This document shows positions 41,267 to 50,846 of a stretch of 56,993 nt of DNA, piece after piece. The position numbers and the translations under genes were made by a program. The stretch spans positions 1 through 56,993 of the forward strand of contig JAQUNK010000006.1 in assembly GCA_028717645.1 (NCBI GenBank). The letters run 5' to 3'. This DNA is from Candidatus Omnitrophota bacterium. GTDB taxonomy: Bacteria; Omnitrophota; Gorgyraeia; Gygaellales; JAMWDD01. Under the pieces are notes generated by a model, which was not told where the DNA came from, did not search any database, and saw only the letters and a program-made list of their open reading frames with translations. Numbering within the stretch: position 1 is the first letter of the stretch; every line of letters starts with the position of its first letter.

Positions 41267-43921
41267 ATGAATGAGATTCCCTCCCGTTATAGCCCCAAAG
41301 ATACAGAGGACAAGTGGTATAAGTTTTGGGAAGAGAAGAATTTATTTTCTGCCAAGGCTGATCCCGCAAAGAAGCCGTTCTCTATAGTTATCCCTCCGCC
41401 TAACGTAACCGGCATATTACACATGGGGCACGCCCTGAACAACACTATCCAGGACATCCTTATCCGCTATCATCGCATGAAAGGCGAAGAGGCGCTTTGG
41501 ATGCCGGGGACCGACCATGCCGGCATTGCCACGCAGAATGTAGTAGAAAAATCCATTGCCAAAGAAGGCCTGAAGCGCCAGGATCTCGGCCGTGAAAAAT
41601 TCATAGAGCGGGTCTGGCAGTGGAGAGAACAATACGGCTCAACGATCATCCGGCAGCTGAAAAAGATCGGCGCCTCCTGTGATTGGCAGCGCACGCGCTT
41701 TACTATGGATGAGGAATATTCTAAGGCAGTGCTGGAAATATTCGTGCGGCTTTACGAAAAAGGCCTAATCTATAGAGGTAGTTATATTATCAACTGGTGC
41801 CCGCGCTGTCAGACCGCGCTTTCTGATGAAGAAGCTCCGCACCGCGACCTGGAAGGAAATCTCTATTATTTAAAATATCCTTTTAAAGACAATCCGGATG
41901 AGTTCGTGGTAGTGGCTACTACGCGTCCGGAAACCATGCTGGGGGATACGGCAGTAGCAGTAAATCCCAAAGATAAGCGTTATAAAAAGCACATTGGCAG
42001 GACACTGATCCTGCCTTTGGTCAACCGGGAAATAAAGATTATTGCTGATAGTATGGTAGATATGAAGTTTGGCACGGGTGCGGTAAAAGTTACCCCTGCG
42101 CATGACCCAAATGACTATGCGCTTGGCAAGAAGCACAACCTTGAATTCGTCAATGTAATGTATCCTGACGGCCGCATGAATGACCTTGCCGGCGATTATA
42201 AGGATATGGACCGTTTTGAGGCCAGAGAAGTTATCCTGGAAGACCTGAAAGAGAAGGGCCTGCTCAAGAAGATCGAGCCGCATAGTTTATCAGCTGGCCA
42301 CTGCTACAGATGCCATACCATTATTGAACCGTATTTATCCAAGCAGTGGTTTGTGAAGATGAAGCCTTTGGCTAAAGAAGCGCTGGAAGTGGTGCGTAAA
42401 GGCAAGATCAAATTCTATCCCAAGCGTTGGACCAAGGTTTATCTGAATTGGATGGAGAATATCCAGGATTGGTGTATTTCACGCCAGATTTGGTGGGGTC
42501 ACCGCATTCCGGTTTATTATTGTAAAGACTGTCAGTCCGCAGGAAAAGAAGAGAGTGTAATTGTTTCGCGGGCAAAACCCGATAAATGTCCAATTTGCGG
42601 CTCAGCTAATATTTATCAAGACGAAGATGTTTTGGACACCTGGTTTTCTTCCTGGCTTTGGCCATTTGCTACTTTTTATTGGCCCAAAGAAAGCGCTGAC
42701 CTGAAATATTTTTATCCTACCTCAACTTTGGTTACTGCACCTGAAATAATCTTCTTTTGGGTAGCGCGTATGATTATGGCTGGCCTGGAATTTATGGGCG
42801 ACATTCCCTTTAAAGATGTTTATATCCATGGTACAGTGCGCGACATTGAAGGTAAAAAAATGTCCAAATCTTTAGGCAATATCATTGATCCGCTGGAGAT
42901 CATCAATGAATACGGCACAGATGCCCTGCGTTTTAGCCTGATTGCTATCACTAGCCAGGGCCAGGATGTATTCCTGGCAAAGGAAAGATTTGAGCAGGGC
43001 AGGAACTTTGCCAATAAGATCTGGAATGCCTCGCGCTTCATTATGATGAATTTGGACCCTGTGCAAACCAAAACCTGCCTTTGTGAATTCTCTAAAAGCG
43101 AAGATTTGGACATTATCAACCGCTGGATCTTAAGCAGGTTTTACAGCACTTTAAAGCAGGTGAATAAGGCCCTGGATGGTTATAAATTCAATGAGGCGAT
43201 AAACCTGCTTTATTCTTTTTTCTGGCATGAATTTTGTGATTGGTACTTAGAGTCAATAAAAGCAGAGATCAAAGAGAAAGAGAACCAGGTAGTGATGTAC
43301 AAGATCCTGGAGAAGTTCTTAAGGTTGATCCATCCCTTTATGCCTTTTATCAGTGAAGAGATCTGGCAGAACCTGCCGCACAAAGGCGAATCGATCATGA
43401 ACCAGGCCCTACCGCACCTACAAGAGCAGTTGATCGATAAGAAAGCGGAAAAGGAAGCGGATATGCTTTTTTCGGTTATTCGTTCTGCCAGGAACCTCAG
43501 GGCAGAGATCGAGGTCAAGCCTGAACAAAAGGTCCTGCTTTCGGTCTATGCGCATACCAAGGCAATAAAGAAATTGCTCGCAGATAACCAGGCCCTGGTG
43601 ATAAAATTGAGCAATCTGGAGGGGCTGAATTTGCTGGAGGCTGCCAGGCGGCCGGAAAAAACGATCAGCGATGTAGAAAATAAGTTCGCGCAAGTCTTTC
43701 TACATTTCGGTTCTCTCATTGATATTGCTAAGGAACAGGGTAAAATAAGGCAAGAGATCTCAACTGAGTCAAAGAGGAAGGAAGCAAAGGAGAGGATGAT
43801 GGCTAATCCTGAATTTGTCAAGAAAGCTGACCCGGCGATCGTAGAAAATACGGAGCGAGAGATCAGGGAATTGGAAGAAAAGATCAAGCGTTTGGAGAAA
43901 CTGTTGGATGAGCTACGTTAA
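41267..43921 (+). CDS. valS: Valyl-tRNA synthetase
   Basis: An 884-residue class I synthetase: HIGH-type PPNVTGILHMGHALNNTIQD near residue 44, the CP1 editing domain with TTRPETMLGDTAVAVNP near 216, zinc-knuckle cysteines around CPICGSANIY, KMSKS as KKMSKSLGN near 532, and a C-terminal coiled-coil tRNA-binding arm (IVENTEREIRELEEKIKRLE). Length is normal for bacterial ValS. The stop overlaps nadC by 14 bases. Its position after cimA places it with branched-chain amino acid functions. Confidence 0.97.
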   Translation: MNEIPSRYSPKDTEDKWYKFWEEKNLFSAKADPAKKPFSIVIPPPNVTGILHMGHALNNTIQDILIRYHRMKGEEALWMPGTDHAGIATQNVVEKSIAKEGLKRQDLGREKFIERVWQWREQYGSTIIRQLKKIGASCDWQRTRFTMDEEYSKAVLEIFVRLYEKGLIYRGSYIINWCPRCQTALSDEEAPHRDLEGNLYYLKYPFKDNPDEFVVVATTRPETMLGDTAVAVNPKDKRYKKHIGRTLILPLVNREIKIIADSMVDMKFGTGAVKVTPAHDPNDYALGKKHNLEFVNVMYPDGRMNDLAGDYKDMDRFEAREVILEDLKEKGLLKKIEPHSLSAGHCYRCHTIIEPYLSKQWFVKMKPLAKEALEVVRKGKIKFYPKRWTKVYLNWMENIQDWCISRQIWWGHRIPVYYCKDCQSAGKEESVIVSRAKPDKCPICGSANIYQDEDVLDTWFSSWLWPFATFYWPKESADLKYFYPTSTLVTAPEIIFFWVARMIMAGLEFMGDIPFKDVYIHGTVRDIEGKKMSKSLGNIIDPLEIINEYGTDALRFSLIAITSQGQDVFLAKERFEQGRNFANKIWNASRFIMMNLDPVQTKTCLCEFSKSEDLDIINRWILSRFYSTLKQVNKALDGYKFNEAINLLYSFFWHEFCDWYLESIKAEIKEKENQVVMYKILEKFLRLIHPFMPFISEEIWQNLPHKGESIMNQALPHLQEQLIDKKAEKEADMLFSVIRSARNLRAEIEVKPEQKVLLSVYAHTKAIKKLLADNQALVIKLSNLEGLNLLEAARRPEKTISDVENKFAQVFLHFGSLIDIAKEQGKIRQEISTESKRKEAKERMMANPEFVKKADPAIVENTEREIRELEEKIKRLEKLLDELR

Positions 43922-44753
43922 TGAATTCGAATTAAAGAATATTGTGCGTTCTGCTCTGGCTGAAGATATCGGCAAAAAAGACCTGACTACAGAGGCGTTT
44001 ATTCCTGTCCACAAACAGGCAAAAGCAGAAATACTCGCGAAGGGAAATTTTGTGGTCTGTGGTTTATATGTGGCAGAGCTGGTCTTTAAGACCCAGGATA
44101 AAGCCCTTAAATTCAGGCCTTTGGTCAAAGAAGGTGATTTGGTAAAAAAAGGTAAGGCCTTGGCAATAATTACCGGAAAGGCAAACAGTATATTGACCGC
44201 AGAACGCACTGCCTTGAATTTCTTAAGCCTGCTTTCAGGTGTGGCTACGAAGACAAGGAAGTTCAGTGAAGCGGTGAAAAAATATAAGGCAAAGATCATT
44301 GATACGCGTAAGACCGTTCCCGGCCTGCGTATTCTGGAAAAGTATGCGGTGCGCATTGGCGGGGGGTTTAATCATCGCTTAAGCCTGGATGAAATGCTCC
44401 TGGTAAAAGATAACCACTTGAAAGTGATCGGCGGCGTAACTAGGCTACATAAGGCCAACCGGCGTTATGTTATAGAAATAGAAGTAAAAAACTTAAAAGA
44501 ATTCAAACAGGCCCTGCGCTATAAACCGGATATGATCATGTTGGACAATATGAAGATCGAAGATATGCGTAAGGCAGTCCGCTTAAGAAATGTCCAATCT
44601 TCGCAATTCCTTTCTTTGCCGCGTCTGGAAGCATCCGGAGGCGTGAGCCTGAAGAATATCAGAAACATTGCTTCCACAGGCGTTGATCTTATTTCTATAG
44701 GCAACCTCACCCACTCCATAGATTCAGTAGATATCAGTTTAGAAATTCTGTAA
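43908..44753 (+). CDS. nadC: Nicotinate-nucleotide pyrophosphorylase (carboxylating)
   Basis: A 281-residue protein: ALAEDIGKKDLTTEAFIP at the start, LTAERTALNFLSLLSGVAT near 100, IDTRKTVPGLRILEKYAVRIGGG near 130 with the substrate-binding Arg and Lys residues, and LEASGGVSLKNIRNIASTGVDLISIGNLTHS at the end. It makes nicotinate mononucleotide from quinolinate and PRPP with loss of CO2. The gene start lies within the last codons of valS. Confidence 0.95.
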   Translation: MSYVNEFELKNIVRSALAEDIGKKDLTTEAFIPVHKQAKAEILAKGNFVVCGLYVAELVFKTQDKALKFRPLVKEGDLVKKGKALAIITGKANSILTAERTALNFLSLLSGVATKTRKFSEAVKKYKAKIIDTRKTVPGLRILEKYAVRIGGGFNHRLSLDEMLLVKDNHLKVIGGVTRLHKANRRYVIEIEVKNLKEFKQALRYKPDMIMLDNMKIEDMRKAVRLRNVQSSQFLSLPRLEASGGVSLKNIRNIASTGVDLISIGNLTHSIDSVDISLEIL

Positions 44754-44762
44754 ATACATAAA

Positions 44763-46742
44763 ATGGACAAATTTAAACTTGTTTCCAAGTTTAAACCCTG
44801 CGGCGACCAACCTAAGGCAATAAAAGAGCTGAGTGAACATATCTTTACGGGTAATCGTTTCCAGACCCTCCTGGGCGTCACTGGAAGCGGAAAGACCTTT
44901 ACCCTGGCCAATACCATTGCAAAGATAAATAAGCCCACCTTGGTCATCTCACACAATAAAACCCTGGCTGCACAGCTCTATTCAGAGTTCAAGGAATTTT
45001 TCCCGCAAAATGCCGTGGAATACTTCGTGAGTTACTATGATTATTACCAGCCTGAAGCATACGTTCCTTCTACAGACACTTATATTGAAAAAGACGCTTC
45101 GATCAACGACCGCCTGGACCGTTTGCGGCTTTCCGCCACCAGTTCGCTTATGTCGCGTAGAGACGTTCTTATCGTGGCCTCAGTGTCCTGTATTTATAAT
45201 TTGGGTTCGCCCCAGGATTACCAGGGCCTGATGGTTTTCCTGGAAAAGGGCCAGGCCTTAAGCCGGGATGACCTTTTATTGAAATTAATAGAGATACAAT
45301 ATGAAAGAAACGATTATGAGTTTACCAGGGGAAAGATCAGGGTCAGGGGGGACGTAGTTGAGGTGTTTCCCGCTTATCGGGAAATAGGGATACGTATAGA
45401 ATTTGACGGCGATAAAATAAGCCGGATCCAGGAATTCGAGCCAATGAGCGCTGAGGAAATAAACAATTTGGACAAAATAGGTATCTATCCGGCCAAACAT
45501 TTTGTGATCTCCGGCGATAAAATAGACTTTGCCATAAAGACCATAGAGCAGGAACTGAAAGAGCAGTTGGAGGCCTTAAGAAGTAAAAATAAGCTCCTGG
45601 AGGCACAGCGCCTGGAATCACGCACTAAATACGATATGGAGATGCTTAAGGAAATTGGCTATTGCCATGGTATCGAGAATTATTCGCGGCACTTGTCCGG
45701 CCGGCCGGCAGGCGCGCGTCCGTGGTGTTTGCTGGATTATTTTCCCAAAGATTTCCTGACCGTGATCGATGAATCGCATGTTACCGTGCCGCAGATCGGA
45801 GGGATGTTCGAAGGTGACCGGGCAAGAAAAAAGATTTTAGTGGAATACGGCTTCCGGCTGCCTTCCTGTCTGGACAACCGGCCCTTAAAATTCGATGAAT
45901 TCTTAGGGTTGGTTAAGCAGGCAGTCTTTGTTTCCGCCACACCTGATGAGTATGAGGTAAAATTAAGCAAGGGTTTTGTGGCTGAGCAGATCATTCGGCC
46001 CACGGGCCTGGTGGACCCGGAGATCATTGTCCGGCCGAGCCTGGGCCAGCTTGAGGACCTGATCAAGGAAATAAATCTTCGCGCCAAGCGGCACGAGCGG
46101 GTTCTGGTCACAACTTTGACCAAACGCATGAGTGAGGACCTGACCGCGTATTTAAAAGAAAAGGGGGTGCGGGTGAAATACCTGCATTCAGAAATAGAGA
46201 CCATTGAGCGGGCGAAGATCCTGCGGGAACTACGCAAAGAAGATTTTGACTGCTTGGTAGGGATAAACCTTTTAAGGGAGGGATTGGACCTGCCGGAGGT
46301 TTCTCTGGTGGCGATCCTCGACGCTGATAAAGAAGGGTTTTTACGTTCGGCCACCTCGCTTATCCAGGTAGCTGGCCGCGCCGCGCGCAATATCAACGGC
46401 ACGGTAATTATGTATGCCGATACGATGACCGGTTCGATGAAGAAGGCGATCAGCGAGAGCCGCCGCCGCCGTAAGTTACAGCTGGATTTTAACCAGAAGA
46501 TGAAGATCACCCCGCGTTCTATCGTTAAGGCGATAAGGCAGGGGATAGAGGATATGGAAGAGGCCGAAGGCGTGGTCGTAGCGCTCACCGGTGAAACCGA
46601 AGAGGATTTTCAGTTGCATTCCTATATATCCGGGTTAGAATATGAGATGGAATTAGCCGCGCGTAACCTGGAATTCGAGAAGGCGGCGAAACTGCGCGAC
46701 GAAATAAAGGCGATAAAGGATAAATATGCTCCTGGCCATTGA
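44763..46742 (+). CDS. uvrB: Excinuclease ABC subunit B
   Basis: A 659-residue UvrB: Walker A GVTGSGKT near residue 38, the beta-hairpin [21 protein letters not shown] near 95, helicase motifs ([55 protein letters not shown]) and the C-terminal UVR domain ([22 protein letters not shown]) that contacts UvrC. It verifies DNA damage in nucleotide-excision repair. Full length. The stop overlaps coaX by 17 bases. Confidence 0.97.
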   Translation: MDKFKLVSKFKPCGDQPKAIKELSEHIFTGNRFQTLLGVTGSGKTFTLANTIAKINKPTLVISHNKTLAAQLYSEFKEFFPQNAVEYFVSYYDYYQPEAYVPSTDTYIEKDASINDRLDRLRLSATSSLMSRRDVLIVASVSCIYNLGSPQDYQGLMVFLEKGQALSRDDLLLKLIEIQYERNDYEFTRGKIRVRGDVVEVFPAYREIGIRIEFDGDKISRIQEFEPMSAEEINNLDKIGIYPAKHFVISGDKIDFAIKTIEQELKEQLEALRSKNKLLEAQRLESRTKYDMEMLKEIGYCHGIENYSRHLSGRPAGARPWCLLDYFPKDFLTVIDESHVTVPQIGGMFEGDRARKKILVEYGFRLPSCLDNRPLKFDEFLGLVKQAVFVSATPDEYEVKLSKGFVAEQIIRPTGLVDPEIIVRPSLGQLEDLIKEINLRAKRHERVLVTTLTKRMSEDLTAYLKEKGVRVKYLHSEIETIERAKILRELRKEDFDCLVGINLLREGLDLPEVSLVAILDADKEGFLRSATSLIQVAGRAARNINGTVIMYADTMTGSMKKAISESRRRRKLQLDFNQKMKITPRSIVKAIRQGIEDMEEAEGVVVALTGETEEDFQLHSYISGLEYEMELAARNLEFEKAAKLRDEIKAIKDKYAPGH

Positions 46743-47469
46743 TATCGGCAATACTACTATTGCCTGCGGTGTGTTTTTAAAGGGCCGCCTCTTAAAGCGG
46801 GTTTCCCTGCCTACGGATACTGCTAAGTCCGTGGATCATTACCACCATTATTTCAAAGCCAAATTTAGGCGCATCGAAGATACTATAATTTGTAGCGTCG
46901 TGCCGCAGATGACCGCAATTTTGGCCAGGGCGATAAAAAAGGCCTTTAACAGAAGGCCTATAATAATAGGTAGGGATGTGTTTGTGCCGATAAAAAATCT
47001 TTACCGCGATCCCAAACAGGTGGGCCAGGATAGGCTGGTAAATGCTTATGCTGGATCCAAACTTTATGGTACGCCGCTGGTGGTCGTAGATTTTGGCACA
47101 GCCGTGACCTTTGACGCGATTTCTAAAAAAAAGGAATACCTCGGCGGTATGATCGCACCCGGCTTGATGACTTCGCTGAATGCTCTCGCTGAGCGTACTG
47201 CATTGTTGCCTAAAATAAAATTAGCCCGGCCCGGGGAACTCATCGGACGGGACACCAGGCAGAGTATGCTTAGCGGCGCAGTTTATGGAATGGGTTGCTT
47301 GGCCGACGGCCTGCTCTTAAGATTAAGGTCCAGGCTGGGGCCATCTCTAAAAGTGGTTGGTACAGGCGGAGATATAGCTTTAATAAAGCGCTTTTCTCGT
47401 CGGATAAGTATCCAGGATAAGGATCTCACCCTGAAGGGATTATCCCTGATTTATAGGCATATTTCATAA
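46726..47469 (+). CDS. coaX: Type III pantothenate kinase
   Basis: A 247-residue ASKHA-fold kinase: [16 protein letters not shown] at the start (phosphate loop), [20 protein letters not shown] near 90, [15 protein letters not shown] near 120 and [23 protein letters not shown] near 143. CoaX makes 4'-phosphopantothenate for CoA, with K+ and without CoA feedback. The predicted start lies in the UvrB tail. It ends the housekeeping block; a strong promoter follows. Confidence 0.95.
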   Translation: MLLAIDIGNTTIACGVFLKGRLLKRVSLPTDTAKSVDHYHHYFKAKFRRIEDTIICSVVPQMTAILARAIKKAFNRRPIIIGRDVFVPIKNLYRDPKQVGQDRLVNAYAGSKLYGTPLVVVDFGTAVTFDAISKKKEYLGGMIAPGLMTSLNALAERTALLPKIKLARPGELIGRDTRQSMLSGAVYGMGCLADGLLLRLRSRLGPSLKVVGTGGDIALIKRFSRRISIQDKDLTLKGLSLIYRHIS

Positions 47470-47497
47470 TGTTTTGTCTAAAATTTTAAAAAAATGC

Positions 47498-47526
47498 TTG
47501 ACAAGCAATTTCTCTTATGCTATAAG
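47498..47526 (+). promoter_or_regulatory. Near-consensus sigma-70 promoter of the porin gene
   Basis: A perfect TTGACA (47498-47503), 17 bases, and TATAAG (47521-47526), preceded by TGC (47518-47520) as an extended -10. Expected start near 47533, giving a leader of about 128 bases. This is one of the strongest-looking promoters in the window, as expected for an abundant outer membrane protein. Confidence 0.85.
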
Positions 47527-47546
47527 AATGTTTAACTTACGATGAA

Positions 47547-47608
47547 TTGCGCCTTAAGCGCAAATTTAAATCTTAAGTTCCGCTTATGGTAAAAATAATG
47601 ACCATAAG
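47547..47608 (+). promoter_or_regulatory. Structured 5-prime leader of the porin mRNA (two hairpins)
   Basis: Hairpin 1: TTGCGC (47547-47552)/GCGCAA (47558-47563) with a 5-base loop. Hairpin 2: CTTATGGT (47583-47590)/ACCATAAG (47601-47608), 8 bp with a 10-base loop. Both are perfect. Such 5-prime stems stabilise abundant porin mRNAs in other bacteria. No known riboswitch motif was recognised; AAGGAGG sits eight bases before the ATG, outside both stems. Confidence 0.55.
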
Positions 47609-47660
47609 GTTAGAGATAGATGGGGGAAACAATTTTAAAGAAAACACTAAGGAGGTGTAA

Positions 47661-49160
47661 ATGGGCAAACGCATAATTATATTAGCGTTAGCAATGCTTC
47701 TGGGAACGGCTTTCTTAGCATACGCCGAAACTCAGAACATCAAAGTAAGCGGTGATTTGGAATTTTCCGCGATTTTACGCAGCCACTTCGGATTACACAA
47801 TCTTCCGGACGTTGCCGCTGCCACATATAACCCAGCCGTAGATAAGAACTCAGAGAAGTTCTTCCTGGGCCAGGCACGTGTCCGCGTGGATGCAGATCTC
47901 ACAGACAATGTTTCCGCAACCGTAAGACTGCTCTCAGAATGGGTTTGGGGCAGACAAGGCGAAAACGGCTATAATGGCGGTTTCGTAGATTACGGCGATA
48001 ACAGCATGTATGCGGAAATTGATCTTGCTTATGTTACTTTGAAAGAATTCCTTTATTCACCTTTAACCTTAACCGTTGGTCGTCAGGAATTGCATTTCGG
48101 CAATGATATGATTATTGGCGATCCTGATACGAACAGATTGGCGCATTTCAGCCATGAAAGCAGGATTCCTGCTGATCTGACCAAGAAAAAGGCATTTGAC
48201 GCTATTCGCTTTACCTTAGATTACAATCCTTTGGTAATCGATGCAGTCTATGCTCAGGTTAGAGAAGGTGGAAATACTATTACTGGTGGCGGTACTGGCG
48301 CTGGTGGTACTACAGATAACGTCAATACCCTACGTTCCGATGATGACGTCATCTTAAGAGGTATCAATGCCAAATATGATTTTGGCAAAATGAACACCAT
48401 AGGTGAGGTCTATCTTTGGAATAAAAAGATCGGACAAAAGAACTTCACTACGAACAAAGCAGATGTAGTGAATGTCTTAGGTGCCCGCGTTTCTACTGAG
48501 CCGATAGAGAACTTAACCTATCAGGTAGAAGGTGCGTATCAGTTCGGTACTTTGAACCCAGGCAATTACTCATTGGTTTATGATGGTACTGAGACTATAC
48601 ATCGCAAGGCTTGGGCAATCGAAACATCATTGAACTATGATTGGAAAAAGGTAAAGTACACCCCTTCAGCGAATTTCAGCTATGCTTATTTTAGGGGCGA
48701 TAGGCAGGATGTTTATGACCTCACTACTGGCGCGGCTGTGATTAGCCATTATCGTGGTTGGGATCCAATGTTTGAGAACCAAACATATGGCCGTATCGTA
48801 AATGCCATTTTACCTCAGACCAATATGCATATCATCGGCTTGGCTGGTTCAATGAAGCCTCGCGAAGATATGACCTTGATGGCCCAGTATTATTATTATC
48901 TCTGGGACAAAAAGTACCAGGATGGAGCTACTACTCTTGGATATTATGACAATCCGCTTGCTTCTCCATTCGGTGGATCAAATGTTATGAAGCATGCTGC
49001 AAGCCTTGGACAAGAAATAGATATGACCTTAACTTATGATTATACTGAAGACGTGCAGTTCAAGTTAATGTCAGACCTGTTCTTCCCAGGTGCTTCTTTT
49101 GGTGCTTCTAACAATGACGCAGCAGCTGAAGTCATCGGTTCGATGAAGGTGACTTTCTAA
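47661..49160 (+). CDS. Outer membrane beta-barrel porin (alginate-export-like)
   Basis: A 499-residue protein with a clear signal peptide (basic GKRIIILALAMLLGTAFLAYA, cleavage after AYA near residue 21). The mature part is rich in alternating amphipathic strands and aromatic girdles (LTLTVGRQELHFGNDMIIGD, MTLMAQYYYYLWDKKYQD) and ends in a beta-signal-like VIGSMKVTF with terminal Phe. These are marks of a 16-18 stranded porin; the VGRQELHFG pattern is seen in alginate-export-type barrels. It implies a diderm cell. It has its own promoter, structured leader and terminator, so it is a single-gene, highly expressed unit. The substrate is unknown. Confidence 0.85.
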   Translation: MGKRIIILALAMLLGTAFLAYAETQNIKVSGDLEFSAILRSHFGLHNLPDVAAATYNPAVDKNSEKFFLGQARVRVDADLTDNVSATVRLLSEWVWGRQGENGYNGGFVDYGDNSMYAEIDLAYVTLKEFLYSPLTLTVGRQELHFGNDMIIGDPDTNRLAHFSHESRIPADLTKKKAFDAIRFTLDYNPLVIDAVYAQVREGGNTITGGGTGAGGTTDNVNTLRSDDDVILRGINAKYDFGKMNTIGEVYLWNKKIGQKNFTTNKADVVNVLGARVSTEPIENLTYQVEGAYQFGTLNPGNYSLVYDGTETIHRKAWAIETSLNYDWKKVKYTPSANFSYAYFRGDRQDVYDLTTGAAVISHYRGWDPMFENQTYGRIVNAILPQTNMHIIGLAGSMKPREDMTLMAQYYYYLWDKKYQDGATTLGYYDNPLASPFGGSNVMKHAASLGQEIDMTLTYDYTEDVQFKLMSDLFFPGASFGASNNDAAAEVIGSMKVTF

Positions 49161-49174
49161 TACTGAAATTGTGA

Positions 49175-49222
49175 CGCAAAAAACCCTCGAAGGAGTGATC
49201 CTTCGGGGGTTTTTTGTTGCGT
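49175..49222 (+). terminator. Rho-independent terminator after the porin gene
   Basis: GCAAAAAACCCTCGAAGGA, loop GTGA, then TCCTTCGGGGGTTTTTTG: a long stem whose base is A-T rich and whose right arm runs into six T residues. The A-tract on the left also makes it bidirectional in principle. It isolates the porin unit from the GH57 gene. Confidence 0.92.
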
Positions 49223-49240
49223 AAACTTTTAAGGACCCAA

Positions 49241-50797
49241 ATGTTATATCTGGCTTTCATTTATCATATGCACCAGCCTTATTACACCAACCTTCTGACG
49301 AAGGAATCGCCTTCGCCCTGGGTGCGCCTGCATGCTACAAAGGATTATTCGGATATGGTCCTGATCCTGGAAAAATTCCCCAAGATCCACCAGACCTTTA
49401 ATCTCGTTCCTTCTTTAGTGGAGCAGGTAGAGGATTATATCTCTGGCAATGTAAAAGACGCCTTTGAGATCGTATCACGTAAAAAGACAGGGGAGCTGAC
49501 AGGCGAAGATAAGGAATTCCTAAGGGCCAATTTCTTTAAGATCGACCCTTACCGGGTGATCGCGCATATGCCGCGTTATTACCAGTTATATATGCAGAAC
49601 CAGGAAAATGGCAGTGCTGATTTTACCGATCAGGACTACCTGGACCTGGTGGTCTGCTTTAACCTGGCCTGGATCGACCCGTATTTTCGCCAGAACATCC
49701 CGGAATTAAAGGCGGTGATGGAAAAGGACAGGTTCTTTAGCGAAGAGGACAAAGAGGTTGTCCTGGCTAAGCAAAAAGAGATCATCAAGGATACTATTCC
49801 TATATATAAAAGGTTTAGTGAAAAAGGCCAGATCGAAGTAAGCATTACGCCGTATTATCATCCGATATTACCACTGCTTTACAATACCAAGATTGCCATA
49901 GAGGCGAACCCCAATACGCCTTTGCCTAAAGGCCTGGTTTTTGATTATCCTGCTGATGCCAAGGCGCAAATTTTTAACGCCGTGGATTTTATGAAGCAGC
50001 GTTTAGGCAGACAACCGCAGGGGATGTGGCCGTCCGAAGAATCAGTGAGCGAACACATACTTCCTTTTATTATCCAATCGGGTATCAAATGGATCGTTAC
50101 GGACGAGGCAGTACTGTTTAAGTCTATAACTAAAAAAAGAAGCGGGAAGGTCCTCTACCAGCCGTATCGGCTTAAGCGTAAGGATGGCGAGTTAAACATA
50201 GTATTCCGCGACCGGAACCTTTCCGATTTGATTGGTTTTATCTATCACCGCTGGAAGACGGAAGACGCGGTAAATAATTTTATGATGCATCTGGAAAATA
50301 TCGCCAAGGCCTTAAAGAATGAAGATTGCCTCTTGACCATTGCGCTTGATGGAGAGAACGCCTGGGAATATTACCCGAATGACGGACATGATTTCCTGAA
50401 TTTGCTTTATCAGAGGATCTCTGACGCGGAGTTTGTCAAAACGGTTTGCGTGGGGGAGTACCTGAAATCACATCCGCCGAAACAAAATATCAGCAAGCTA
50501 AAGGCAGGCTCTTGGATAAATGGGGATTTTCAGAAGTGGATCGGCAACCAATATAAGAATAAGGCCTGGGAATGTCTTGCCCAGGCGCGTAAGGCACTGG
50601 AGAAATTGAAAGATCCTAAAAAGCATGACTTGGCCTGGAAGCAGATGTATATTTTAGAGGGCTCAGATTGGTTTTGGTGGTATGGCGATAAAATGCCTGA
50701 ATTCGACATGCTTTTTCGCATGCACTTGAGCAACTTTTATCGCATTATTGGCGAGGAAATACCCGCCTATTTGAACGCACCGCTGGAACCAGTGTAA
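49241..50797 (+). CDS. Glycoside hydrolase family 57 protein (alpha-glucan active)
   Basis: A 518-residue GH57 enzyme. Region 1 is YHMHQPYY (residues 8-15, HQP motif). GMWPSEESVSEHILPF near 260 holds the predicted nucleophile Glu, WIVTDEAVLF near 285 the region 4 Asp, and LDGENAWEYYPNDGHDF near 377 the last conserved block. GH57 members cleave or rearrange alpha-1,4 or alpha-1,6 glucans (amylase, 4-alpha-glucanotransferase, branching enzyme). No signal peptide is present, so it acts in the cytoplasm, most likely on glycogen. The ORF-track start (49214, TTG) lies within the terminator; ATG 49241 has AAGGA upstream. Two genes later comes a glycogen-binding ParA. Confidence 0.9.
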   Translation: MLYLAFIYHMHQPYYTNLLTKESPSPWVRLHATKDYSDMVLILEKFPKIHQTFNLVPSLVEQVEDYISGNVKDAFEIVSRKKTGELTGEDKEFLRANFFKIDPYRVIAHMPRYYQLYMQNQENGSADFTDQDYLDLVVCFNLAWIDPYFRQNIPELKAVMEKDRFFSEEDKEVVLAKQKEIIKDTIPIYKRFSEKGQIEVSITPYYHPILPLLYNTKIAIEANPNTPLPKGLVFDYPADAKAQIFNAVDFMKQRLGRQPQGMWPSEESVSEHILPFIIQSGIKWIVTDEAVLFKSITKKRSGKVLYQPYRLKRKDGELNIVFRDRNLSDLIGFIYHRWKTEDAVNNFMMHLENIAKALKNEDCLLTIALDGENAWEYYPNDGHDFLNLLYQRISDAEFVKTVCVGEYLKSHPPKQNISKLKAGSWINGDFQKWIGNQYKNKAWECLAQARKALEKLKDPKKHDLAWKQMYILEGSDWFWWYGDKMPEFDMLFRMHLSNFYRIIGEEIPAYLNAPLEPV

Positions 50798-50810
50798 ATC
50801 ACTAAACTCG

Positions 50811-50839
50811 TTGACAACAAATGGGTTTTGTGTTAAAAT
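50811..50839 (+). promoter_or_regulatory. Consensus promoter predicting a leaderless mRNA
   Basis: TTGACA (50811-50816), 17 bases, TAAAAT (50834-50839), with TGT before the -10. Transcription should begin six to eight bases later, at 50846-50847, exactly at ATG 50847. No ribosome-binding site precedes that ATG (CACCCA). The ORF-track start at 50811 is the -35 box itself. Confidence 0.75.
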
Positions 50840-50846
50840 TCACCCA

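Noticed and set aside
45737-46588. 283-codon minus-strand ORF inside uvrB
   Set aside because: Antisense to conserved UvrB helicase motifs and Ser/Arg-rich without recognisable domains.
47533-47660. Riboswitch in the porin leader
   Set aside because: Two perfect hairpins are present but no conserved core of any riboswitch class that I can recognise, and no terminator or anti-terminator pairing.
49214-49240. TTG start of the GH57 ORF
   Set aside because: It lies in the arm of the porin terminator; the family start (YHMHQPYY near the N-terminus) and AAGGA favour ATG 49241.
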